From the NCBI RefSeq assembly GCF_007556595.1, contig NZ_VJNB01000001.1, forward strand, positions 372,001 to 436,000: a stretch of 64,000 nucleotides of DNA. The letters run 5' to 3'. Within the stretch, counting starts at the first letter, position 1. The number at the start of each line of letters is the position of its first letter. A program made the position numbers and the translations under genes. Under the pieces are notes generated by a model. That model was not told the DNA's origin and ran no database searches. It saw nothing but the letters and a program-made list of their open reading frames with translations. The stretch is from Tepidimonas alkaliphilus (GTDB lineage Bacteria > Pseudomonadota > Gammaproteobacteria > Burkholderiales > Burkholderiaceae_C). Of the stretch, positions 8,979-17,780 are shown in pieces.

Positions 8979-10372
8979 GGGCGAGCAGGGGGGTCGGCAG
9001 CGTCCTCAGCGTCCGCAGCGGGCGGGCAGGGGGAAGGCACATCGGCGGATTCGCCAAACCAGCGCAGGCTGAGTCGCCCTTTGCCCCCGCCTTTGGCTCG
9101 ATACATCAACCAGTCGGCTTGCGCCAGCAGGGCCCCCAACGCATGCCGGCCGTAAAACATCAGGATGCCGATGCTGGCCGATGGCGCCACGCCGGCGGCT
9201 TCTTCCACCGGCTGGCGCAAGCGCCGCAGCAGCGAACGCCCCACGCGCTGCGCCACTTGCCGCGCAGCCTCGGCGTTTCGACCCAGATCGGTCAGCAGCG
9301 CGACGAACTCGTCACCGCCCAAGCGCCCCAGCGGGTCGGTGTCGCGCACGCTGGCGCGCAAACGCCGCGCCACCGCCCGCAGCACCTGGTCGCCCGCGGC
9401 GTGGCCGTGGGCATCGTTGATGCCTTTGAAATCGTCCAGATCGATGAACAGCAACGCGCACCACGATGGCTCGCGGCCCTGGCGCAGCAGCGCCTGCTCG
9501 ATGCGGTCCAGCAGAAGGCGGCGGTTGGGCAGGCCGGTCAGCGCGTCGTAAAACGCCAGCTCGCTGAGCTCATCCTCACGGCGCTTGAGCTCGGTGATGT
9601 CGCGCACCAGCACGACGAAACGCTCATCTTGAGCGTCGCCTTCTTTGCGCGCGGCGGAAAGCTCAAACCAGCGCCGCCCTGCCGGCAGATCCAGCGGGTA
9701 ACGGTAGCCATACGCTTGGCCGTGCCGTTGGGCCTCAAGCAGCGCTTGCTCCCCCACCTGCCATACTTCGGGCGGCAGCAACTCGCGGTGGTTGCGTCCG
9801 ACGATCGCCTCAGCGGGCGTCCACAGCAGCTCCGGCCGCGGTGCGTGCACGCCATGAAACACCCCGTCCCGATCGATTTCGAACATTAAATCCGGCAGCG
9901 CCCTCAAGGTGGTGGAGAGGTCGGCGCGCACCCGCCGCAGCGCCTGCTCGGTGCGCTTGCGCGCGGTGATGTCTTGCGCCACGCCGACGTAGCCGATGAA
10001 TTGCCCTGCCGCGTCGAAGCGTGGCATGCCGCTGATGGCGCACCAGCGCAACGCGCGCCCGGGGCGGCGCCAGCCCAGTTCCAGGCCGGCAAACGGCTGA
10101 CGTAGCTCCAACACGCGCCGGTGACGCCGCCAGGCGTCCGGGCCGGGGTGGAAGACCGGACTGTCCCATGGCGCGTGGCCCAGCGCGTTGCGCAACTCGG
10201 CGGGCAGGGGCCTGCCGTCCAGGCGCGCCATGCGCACCAGGCGGTGCTGGTCATCCATCACCCAAAGCCACTCGCACGCCAACGCCAACAGCAGCGGCGC
10301 CGGCACGGGCCAATCCCACGTGGCCGCAGCGGCGGCCTCCACGTGGAGCGGAAGCGAGGGCTGACGATGCAT
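8966..10372 (-). CDS. PAS-PAS-GGDEF diguanylate cyclase
   Basis: A 468-residue cytoplasmic protein predicted to make cyclic di-GMP. Two PAS domains (about residues 25-140, ending VGVAQDITARKRTEQAL, and about 150-270, ending VVLVRDITELKRREDEL) precede a GGDEF domain (about residues 278-430). The cyclase signature is intact (RLGGDEFVALL), as are LTGLPNRRLLLDR and IDLDDFKGINDAHGH. An RDTD sequence five residues before GGDEF fits the product-inhibition I-site RxxD. No membrane helices are seen. The ligand of the PAS domains is unknown. Single gene, convergent with dnaB. Confidence 0.92.
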   Translation of the reverse strand: MHRQPSLPLHVEAAAAATWDWPVPAPLLLALACEWLWVMDDQHRLVRMARLDGRPLPAELRNALGHAPWDSPVFHPGPDAWRRHRRVLELRQPFAGLELGWRRPGRALRWCAISGMPRFDAAGQFIGYVGVAQDITARKRTEQALRRVRADLSTTLRALPDLMFEIDRDGVFHGVHAPRPELLWTPAEAIVGRNHRELLPPEVWQVGEQALLEAQRHGQAYGYRYPLDLPAGRRWFELSAARKEGDAQDERFVVLVRDITELKRREDELSELAFYDALTGLPNRRLLLDRIEQALLRQGREPSWCALLFIDLDDFKGINDAHGHAAGDQVLRAVARRLRASVRDTDPLGRLGGDEFVALLTDLGRNAEAARQVAQRVGRSLLRRLRQPVEEAAGVAPSASIGILMFYGRHALGALLAQADWLMYRAKGGGKGRLSLRWFGESADVPSPCPPAADAEDAADPPARPQGA

Positions 10373-10470
10373 GCCACGACGACCGGAATGCCAAAACTAT
10401 CATCGTAGCCCGCTTGAACTCGCTTGAACATCCCCCGTTTAGGGGATGTCGCCGCGAGCCCGGCGTCGCT

Positions 10471-10872
10471 TTACGCGGCGGCAGGGGTGACGTTGACCAT
10501 GTGATCGGCCAGTTGCTGCAGCGCTTCCGTCAGAGCGTGGCGCAGACCTTCGTCGGCCACCTCTTCGGCCAGCGCCAGGCGCATGCACAGCATCCACTGG
10601 TCGCGCTCCCGCGGTCCAATGGCAAACGCCAGGTGCCGCATCCGCAGCCGGGGGTGCCCGCGCTTTTGAACGTAAAGCGGCGGCCCTCCGAGCCAGCCTG
10701 ACAAAAATTCAAACAGGCTCTGGCGCGCGTGCGCTAGGCTTGGGGGATGCATTCGGCGTACGTCTTGGGCCTCGGGCAGCTCTTCCATCAGGTCGTAGAA
10801 GCGATGGACAAGCCGACGCACCGCTGGCTCGCCGCCGAGCGCTGCGTAAGGGGTGGTCGGAGAGGGATTCAC
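10471..10872 (-). CDS. Group II truncated haemoglobin
   Basis: A 133-residue globin of the 2-on-2 (truncated, group II/O) class, which binds O2 or NO at haem. Seen: PYAALGGEPAVRRLVHRFYD, FEFLSGWLGGPPLY, GHPRLRMRH with the proximal His, and the group II Trp in RERDQWMLCM. I chose the GTG start because AGGAGG lies 9 nt upstream; a TTG six codons earlier overlaps that site. Role (oxygen or NO handling) is inferred from the family. Confidence 0.9.
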   Translation of the reverse strand: MNPSPTTPYAALGGEPAVRRLVHRFYDLMEELPEAQDVRRMHPPSLAHARQSLFEFLSGWLGGPPLYVQKRGHPRLRMRHLAFAIGPRERDQWMLCMRLALAEEVADEGLRHALTEALQQLADHMVNVTPAAA

Positions 10873-10914
10873 GGATGCCGTCCTCCTCAACGTAGGGATG
10901 ATGGCAAGCGCGGT

Positions 10915-11904
10915 TTAGGCCGCTCGCTGAACACCCGCCTCAGGTGCAGGGCCAAAGAGCCGCGGCGTCAACCGCACATACCACGCAGCGGCCTGCACCT
11001 GCACGATGTAAGCCAGCGCGATCAGCAAGGCCGCCTCGGCGCCGGCGGCGCCGAACACCCCCATCGCGATGGCCAGGGCGATCGACAGGTTGCGCATGAC
11101 GGTGCCATAGACCAGCGCGATGCCATCGCCGCGCGCGAACAGGGCGCGCGCCAGCGCCGTGCTGAGCGCAAAGTTAACGCCGTAGAGCACGAGCAGCGGC
11201 GCCAGCAGCGCCGGCAGTTGCGCCGGGTGGGCCAGGATGTCGTTGGCCTTCAGCGCCAGCGACACCGCGACGATGCCGAGCACCCCCAGCGTGGAAAGCG
11301 GCGCAAAGCGCGGTGCGAGCCGCTGCTTGAACGCCGCCTCGCCATGCCGCACCACCAGCCAGCGGCGCGTGGCGGTGCCCAGCGCCAGCGGCAGCAGCAC
11401 GATCAGCGCGATCTGCGCAAACACCTGCAGCAGTGGCACCGGCACCACCGCGCCGAGCAGTGCGCGCAGGTACAGCGGCGCCAGCAGCGAGCCGGCCAAC
11501 AGGCCGATCACCGTCATGCGCACGGCAGCCGGCACATTGCCCTTGGCCATGCCGGTCCACGAGATGGTCATGCCCGAGGTCGGCAGCAGCGCGGTTAGCA
11601 GCAACGCCAGCCGCAGCATCGGCTGCTCGGGGAAAAACAGCAGCCCTAGCGCGTAGCCGATCGCCGGCAGCAGCACGAAGTTGACCGCCAGCGTCACGCC
11701 CTGCAGCCGCAGCCCGCCGGGGCGTAGCAGCTCGCGCAGATCGACGCCAACCATCATCGGATACACCATGAGGAAGGTCAGCGGCAGGATCAGCGCGCGC
11801 AGCGCCGGCTCCGGCAGCCAGGGCCCCAGCAGCAGGCCCAGCGCCATCGCGCCGGGAATGCTCCAGACCAGGTTTTTCTGCAGCCACTGCAGCAGCGTCC
11901 ACAT
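10915..11904 (-). CDS. ACR3/bile acid:sodium symporter (BASS)-type transporter
   Basis: A 329-residue inner-membrane protein with about ten hydrophobic helices, beginning MWTLLQWLQKNLVWSIPGAM. It carries the family features FLMVYPMMVGVDL near helix 2-3 and TALLPTSGMTISWTGMAKGN, as in arsenite exporter ACR3 and related BASS transporters. Transported ion is not known; no arsR or arsC gene is near. It lies 20 bp downstream of the DUF6858 gene and is probably co-transcribed with it from the sigma-54 promoter at 12366-12382, next to a FisR-type regulator, so a link with sulfide or sulfur-compound stress is an inference. Confidence 0.8.
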   Translation of the reverse strand: MWTLLQWLQKNLVWSIPGAMALGLLLGPWLPEPALRALILPLTFLMVYPMMVGVDLRELLRPGGLRLQGVTLAVNFVLLPAIGYALGLLFFPEQPMLRLALLLTALLPTSGMTISWTGMAKGNVPAAVRMTVIGLLAGSLLAPLYLRALLGAVVPVPLLQVFAQIALIVLLPLALGTATRRWLVVRHGEAAFKQRLAPRFAPLSTLGVLGIVAVSLALKANDILAHPAQLPALLAPLLVLYGVNFALSTALARALFARGDGIALVYGTVMRNLSIALAIAMGVFGAAGAEAALLIALAYIVQVQAAAWYVRLTPRLFGPAPEAGVQRAA

Positions 11905-11924
11905 GGGCGGCCTCCGGTTGCGGC

Positions 11925-12314
11925 TTAGGCGTTGCGCAGCGCCAGCGCCCACGCCTGCATGGCATCGTTGGCGGGCTTCATCGGCGCGTCCATGAAGCTG
12001 ATGACGAAGTGCGAGCCGGTGTCGGCAATGCCGATCGAGCGCGGACGCACCGCCAGCACCTGCGGATTCGGCAACGCGTGGCCGAAGCAGAACAGCACGT
12101 TGAGGGCGGCCTGGATGTTGGGGGCCACCTCGCCGCCGATGGCGCGCGTGTGCGCCAGGTGGTCGAAGGTGCCGAGGTAAGTCACGCGCGGCGTGCGCTC
12201 GATGCATTGGCGGAAGTAAGCCGCGATCTCCTCCGCGCTGCGGTAGGTGGTTTCGCTCTTGTCGAGGTCGAGCACGGTGATGGGGTATTTCTCTTGAAAG
12301 TGCAAGGATTGCAT
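11925..12314 (-). CDS. DUF6858 family protein of unknown function
   Basis: A 129-residue soluble protein starting MQSLHFQEKYPITVLDLDK. Recognised by the conserved stretches FQEKYPITVLDLDKSETTY, YLGTFDHLAHTRAIGGE, LNVLFCFGHALPNPQVLAVR and SFMDAPMKPANDAMQAW. The ATG at 12314 is chosen since upstream codons (to 12461) are not conserved-looking and would cover the promoter. The function is not known. First gene of a short operon with the ACR3/BASS transporter and divergent from the FisR-type gene; a candidate sigma-54 promoter ends 52 bp upstream. Confidence 0.8.
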   Translation of the reverse strand: MQSLHFQEKYPITVLDLDKSETTYRSAEEIAAYFRQCIERTPRVTYLGTFDHLAHTRAIGGEVAPNIQAALNVLFCFGHALPNPQVLAVRPRSIGIADTGSHFVISFMDAPMKPANDAMQAWALALRNA

Positions 12315-12365
12315 GGTCAAAAGCCTCGTCGGAAAAGATGCTGGGGACGAACCCCTGGGCAGGAA

Positions 12366-12382
12366 TGCACGAGCCGTGCCAG
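12366..12382 (-). promoter_or_regulatory. Candidate sigma-54 promoter of the DUF6858-transporter operon
   Basis: On the minus strand the sequence reads CTGGCACGGCTCGTGCA. Compared with the sigma-54 consensus YTGGCACG-N4-TTGCW it has a perfect -24 box, the right spacing between the GG and GC doublets, and one mismatch in the -12 box (GTGCA). It lies 52 bp ahead of the start codon, opposite a sigma-54 activator gene. Confidence 0.75.
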
Positions 12383-12454
12383 CGGCGACCGTGTCGGCGC
12401 GCCTGCGTGCTTCGCGCGCCATGGGGTGGGGTTGCTCCGGCATCGCCTTCTTGT

Positions 12455-12470
12455 CTGACAATATTGGCAG
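12455..12470. promoter_or_regulatory. Candidate activator-binding dyad (FisR-type site 1)
   Basis: CTGACAATATTGGCAG, an imperfect dyad (CTGaCAA / TTGGCAG, 6 of 7 pairs). It lies 73 bp upstream of the -24 box of the sigma-54 promoter, a normal distance for an enhancer site, and 16 bp before the fisR start. The same dyad, CTGTCAAAGTTGGCAG, occurs upstream of the second sigma-54 promoter at 19356-19371. Binding is inferred. Confidence 0.55.
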
Positions 12471-12486
12471 TCAAGGTGAGGCGCCC

Positions 12487-13884
<1,398 letters not shown>

Positions 13885-13947
13885 GGCGCCATCGGCCCTC
13901 GACGCGGCAGCGCGACCATGGGCGGCTGCGGCGCCGCATCCTCCGCC

Positions 13948-14682
13948 TCAGCGCCGCCGCGTTGCAGGCAGGTCGGCGTAGTAGGCCGCCAGCGCCTCGA
14001 TCTCGGCGCGGCTGAGCCGCTCGGCGAAGAAGCGCATGCCCTTGGCGACGTCGTTGTGGCGCTGCCCGCCGTGGTAGTGCAGCATGGTGCGCACAAAATA
14101 GACCGGATTTTGGCCGCCCAGCGCCGGCGCCTCCAGCTTGCCGCCCTGGCCGCCGACGCCGTGGCAGCTGGCGCACGGCGTGATCAGGCGCTGCGGGTCG
14201 CCTTTGCGCACCAGCTGCTCGGCCTAGGCGTGCGTGACGCTGCTCACGGGCCGCGGCGTGCCGTCGTCGCGCGGCAGCGGCAGGCTGGCGTAGTAGGCTG
14301 CCACGTCGGCGATCTGCTGCGGCGTCAGCATTTGCGCCACGTCGCGCATCAGGCGCGCGCCTTCGGTTTCCAGCCGCCGGCCCTGTTGGTAGTCCAGCAG
14401 CATCTTGGCGGTGTAGCTGGCCTTCTGGCCGGCCAGGTGGGCCCAGTTCAGCGTCGGCGCCACGCCAACCTCGCCGTGGCAGGAGGCGCAAAACATCTGG
14501 CGGTGCACCTGCTCGCCCCGCTTGGCGTCGCCCGGCGGCAGCGCGGCCAGCGCCTGGCGCAGGCTGGCGCTGGTCCACGCGGAGGCGGGCGCGGCCTCGT
14601 GCGCGGCGGGGGCGGCACCCGCCGCGGTGCCGATGCCCAGCAGCGCAGCGGCTGCCAGCAGGGTAGGGATCATGCGTCGCAT
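13948..14682 (-). pseudogene. fccA: FccA-like diheme cytochrome c, interrupted by an in-frame amber codon
   Basis: Reading frame for a periplasmic diheme c-type cytochrome, the electron-accepting subunit of flavocytochrome c sulfide dehydrogenase. A signal peptide (MRRMIPTLLAAAALLGIGTA) after an AAAGGAG ribosome-binding site is followed by a first haem domain with CASCHG (domain end about residue 150). A TAG at 14224-14226 stops the frame, which continues in the same phase (AEQLVRKGDPQRLITP) into a second haem domain with CASCHG and ends TRRR. A single C-to-T change from CAG would explain the TAG. The first half alone would be an exported monohaem protein; the second half has no signal peptide. 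Last gene of the operon. Confidence 0.75.
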
Positions 14683-14699
14683 CGTGCGCTCCTTTCGCA

Positions 14700-16070
14700 T
14701 CAGGCAAAGCAGTCCTGGGTGAAGGTGCGCAGCCACGCCTGCTGGTAGCGCGCGCCGAGCCGGATCTGCACCGGCGAGGCGTCCAGCGGCAGGTAGCGCT
14801 CCTTGCCGTTGACGCGGCCGATCTTGCCGTCGGGCAGGATGCGGAACACGTCGGCGACGAACAGGCCGTAGTCCTTGCCGGCCAGCGCGTAACAGGTGTT
14901 TTCCCACAGCGGCTCAGGCGCTTTGCGGCCGGCCAGCTCCTCGACGATGGCGCGCGCCACCACCTTGGCCTGCGTGTTGGCGGAAAAGCCGCTCTTGGGC
15001 ATCGCGTCGGCGATGCTGGCGTCACCGATGACGTGGACGTTGGGCACCAGCGTCGAGGCGAACGTGCGCCGCTCGATCGGGCAAAAGCCGCTGCTGTCGG
15101 TCAGGCCGAAGGCGCGCGCGATCGCCCCGGCGCGCATCGGCGGGATGATGTTGATGACGTCGGCCTGGATCGTTTCGCCTTCGGTTTCCAGCCGCATGCG
15201 CTTGGCGTCGAGCTTCAGCGGCCGGCCGCCGTCCTTGCCGCGGATCCAGCTGATCATGCTCGGCTTGCTGTGGGTCTTCAGCTCCACCTTGTCGGCCATC
15301 TTCTTGGCGTAGTCCTCCGGCAGGTTGAAGCCGTAGAGGCGGTTCCAGCCCAGCATCATCGTCTCGTCGGTGACGAAGGCGTCCTTCGGGTCGGCGATGA
15401 TGACCTTGGCAGTGGGGTTGCGCTGCAGCAGCCACTCGGTGACCAGCGCCGCGCGCTCGTAGGGCCCCGGCGGGCAGCGGTAGGGGTTGGGCGGGGCGGC
15501 CAGCACGAACAAGCCGCCCGGACGCATGGCCTTGAGCTGCTGCGCCAGCAGCGCGGTCTGCTCGCCGGGGATCCAGCCCGATGGCACCGCGGTGCGCGCC
15601 ACCTGCTCGCTGTAGCCGGGGTAGGCGTCGTAGAGCAGCTCAATGCCGGGCGAGACGATCAGCCGGTCGTAGCCGATGCGCTGCTTGCCGGCGGTGGTGA
15701 CGACGCGCGCCACCGGATCCAGCGCCACCGCAGCGTCGAACACGAAGCGGATGCCATATTTGTCGCGCAGCGTGTCGTAGCGCACCTCCAGGTCGCGCAT
15801 CGTGATGTGCTCGGTCAGCACCTCCGACGAGCCGTAGGGGCGGATGTAGATCGGGTTGCGCTCGATCACCGTGACGTCGAGCGCCGGATTGAAGAGCTTG
15901 AGGTACTTGGCCGCGGTGGCGCCGCCGACGCCGCCGCCGACAACGACGATGCGCGCCTTGTCGTTGGCGAAGGCCAGCGTCGGCGCGGCTGTGGCGGCCA
16001 GCAGGCCCAGGGCCCGGGCCATCCAGGCGCGGCGCGTGGAGCAGGCGGCGGGATGCAGGATGTCGGTCAT
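14700..16070 (-). CDS. fccB: Flavocytochrome c sulfide dehydrogenase, flavoprotein subunit
   Basis: A 456-residue periplasmic FAD enzyme that oxidises sulfide to sulfur/polysulfide and passes electrons to a c-type cytochrome. The twin-arginine signal STRRAWMARALGLLAATAAP directs folded export. The FAD-binding site is KARIVVVGGGVGGATAA, followed by ALDVTVIERNP; PYRCPPGPYERAAL and the late FAD motif VHVIGDASIADAMPKSGFSAN are typical of FCSD. Redox cysteines are present in YRCPPG and in SSGFCPIE. Start overlaps the stop of the preceding cytochrome gene, and its stop overlaps an ATG of the fccA frame, so translation is coupled along the operon. Confidence 0.92.
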   Translation of the reverse strand: MTDILHPAACSTRRAWMARALGLLAATAAPTLAFANDKARIVVVGGGVGGATAAKYLKLFNPALDVTVIERNPIYIRPYGSSEVLTEHITMRDLEVRYDTLRDKYGIRFVFDAAVALDPVARVVTTAGKQRIGYDRLIVSPGIELLYDAYPGYSEQVARTAVPSGWIPGEQTALLAQQLKAMRPGGLFVLAAPPNPYRCPPGPYERAALVTEWLLQRNPTAKVIIADPKDAFVTDETMMLGWNRLYGFNLPEDYAKKMADKVELKTHSKPSMISWIRGKDGGRPLKLDAKRMRLETEGETIQADVINIIPPMRAGAIARAFGLTDSSGFCPIERRTFASTLVPNVHVIGDASIADAMPKSGFSANTQAKVVARAIVEELAGRKAPEPLWENTCYALAGKDYGLFVADVFRILPDGKIGRVNGKERYLPLDASPVQIRLGARYQQAWLRTFTQDCFA

Positions 16071-16516
16071 GGTTGCCCCCCTTGCAGCGGCTGCTGCGCT
16101 GCGAAGAATTCGGCCATCGCCAGCAGCTGCGCGTCGGTGAAGCCGCGCGCCACGTGGCCCATCAGCGTGGAAGGCCGTTTGCCATCACGAAAGTCTTTCA
16201 TCGTGCGCACGAACTGCTCCACCGGCATGCCGGCCAGCGGCATGAACGCCTCGTCACCGAGCTGGCCATTCGTGCCGTGGCAGGCGGCGCAGCTGTGCGC
16301 CATCACGTCGCCGCGCAGCGGCTCGTCGCTGGCCACGTTCAGCGGGCTGGGCGCGGCCGGGGCCGCGGCTGCCGGGGCGCTCGCGCCAGCGCCGCCGGCC
16401 GGGGCCGAAGTCTTCTGCGCCACGGTGGCCACGGCCACGCCGACGCTGGTCAGCCCGGCGGCCAGCAGCACCGGCCACAACGTGCGCCGCCAGGCGGGTT
16501 GTTTGCGTTCGCTCAT
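16067..16516 (-). CDS. Membrane-anchored monohaem cytochrome c
   Basis: A 149-residue c-type cytochrome. It begins MSERKQPAWRRTLWP followed by a hydrophobic helix (VLLAAGLTSVGVAVATVA) that acts as signal or anchor, then an Ala/Pro-rich linker (about residues 38-62) and one haem-binding CAACHG, with an axial Met candidate in AFMPLAGMP. The ATG chosen is preceded by AAGGAG. The domain resembles the haem domains of FccA, so it may accept electrons from FccB, which follows directly (4-bp overlap). This could compensate for the broken fccA frame. Confidence 0.85.
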   Translation of the reverse strand: MSERKQPAWRRTLWPVLLAAGLTSVGVAVATVAQKTSAPAGGAGASAPAAAAPAAPSPLNVASDEPLRGDVMAHSCAACHGTNGQLGDEAFMPLAGMPVEQFVRTMKDFRDGKRPSTLMGHVARGFTDAQLLAMAEFFAAQQPLQGGQP

Positions 16517-16549
16517 GGTTTGCTCACTCCTTGGCATGGGCAGGCGCTG

Positions 16550-17776
16550 TCAGCGCAGCCACACCCACAGTCCGACGCCGAAATAGGCCAGCGTCCACAG
16601 CACCAGCAGCCGCACCGACCACTGGCCCAGCGCCGTCACGCGCGGCCCCGGGGTGTAGGCGCCCTCGCGCTGCTGGCCGGCCTGCCACGCCACCGTCAGC
16701 AGGTAGCCCAGCGTGACGCCGCCGACGACGGCGAAGGTCACGAAAAACAGCACCGTGCTATACCAGTCCATCTGCACCCGGTAGTCCAGCGCGTTGTAGC
16801 CATGGGCGCCCAGCAGCGTGCCGTAGCGCAGCGCCTCGCGCGCGGCGCCCACCACGATCAGCGCCAGCGCACCGGCGCCAAAGATGCCGTAGCCCCAAAA
16901 GCCCCGGTCCAGCCGCGGCCCCAGCGCGAGCGGCAGCGCCACCACCGCCAGCAGCGCCGCCAGCGCCAGCCAAACCCATGGCGAGGTGGCGAACCACGCC
17001 ATCGTGGCCGGCAAGGTGACCATCCACAGCGTGCCCAGCAGCAGCGCCGCCGCGCCGCCGGCCACCATCAAGCGCTGCGCCAAGGCGCGCACCCAGTCGA
17101 GGTAGGCCGCATCGGCCTCGCCGGCGCCGATCAGGTAGCGGCGGTAGGCATACAGCCACGCCCCGGTCACCGGCGCCGACAGCGCGATGAAGAAGCCAAA
17201 GCGTGGCAGGTTCCAGTAGTGCAGGCTGCGGCCGCTCGGATCGATCGCGCCGCCCGGCGCATACCACTGCATCCAGTCCTGAGGAAACAGCATCTGGTTG
17301 GTCAGGCTATGCACGATGAAGCCGACCAGCAGCAGCAGCGCCACCGACACCGCCATCCACGCCGTGCCGCGCGCGCCGTCGCGCACCAGGTCGTGGTTGC
17401 GCCAGTAAAACATATACATCGCCAGGTAGCCGCCGATCAGCGCGACGATGAAGCCGATCACCCACCAGGCCGACAGCACGTTGGAGGTGTACCAGAACGG
17501 GTCGTAGATCACCTGCACGAACAGCAGCGGCGCCACGCCCAGCACGATCGCCACCGAGACGGCAACCTTGGCGGTGGTCAGCATCGCCGCGGCAAGCCGG
17601 CGCCAGTGCGTCTCGGCGCTGAAGGCGCCGCGCAGCGTCAGCGCCGAGGTGCCCAACATCACCTGCACCGCCGCGATGTGCAGCGCAAACGTCAACACCC
17701 CCAGGATCAGGAACAGCGCCGGATGCGCCGGCACCCCAGCCTGGTCGCGCAGCGCGTAGAGCATTTCCGGGGTCAT
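16550..17776 (-). CDS. Second membrane subunit of the cytochrome bd-superfamily-like complex
   Basis: A 408-residue protein with about ten membrane helices. Its beginning (HPALFLILGVLTFALHIAAVQVMLG) resembles the first helix of CydA-like proteins, including a His in the helix, and SLTNQMLFPQDWMQWY lies in a periplasmic loop. No haem c motif is present. It starts 4 bp after the stop of the CydA-like gene, with AAGGAG overlapping that stop, so the two products very probably form one complex. I cannot tell whether it is a diverged CydA-like paralogue or an unrelated anchor subunit. Confidence 0.6.
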   Translation of the reverse strand: MTPEMLYALRDQAGVPAHPALFLILGVLTFALHIAAVQVMLGTSALTLRGAFSAETHWRRLAAAMLTTAKVAVSVAIVLGVAPLLFVQVIYDPFWYTSNVLSAWWVIGFIVALIGGYLAMYMFYWRNHDLVRDGARGTAWMAVSVALLLLVGFIVHSLTNQMLFPQDWMQWYAPGGAIDPSGRSLHYWNLPRFGFFIALSAPVTGAWLYAYRRYLIGAGEADAAYLDWVRALAQRLMVAGGAAALLLGTLWMVTLPATMAWFATSPWVWLALAALLAVVALPLALGPRLDRGFWGYGIFGAGALALIVVGAAREALRYGTLLGAHGYNALDYRVQMDWYSTVLFFVTFAVVGGVTLGYLLTVAWQAGQQREGAYTPGPRVTALGQWSVRLLVLWTLAYFGVGLWVWLR

Positions 17777-17780
17777 GGCA

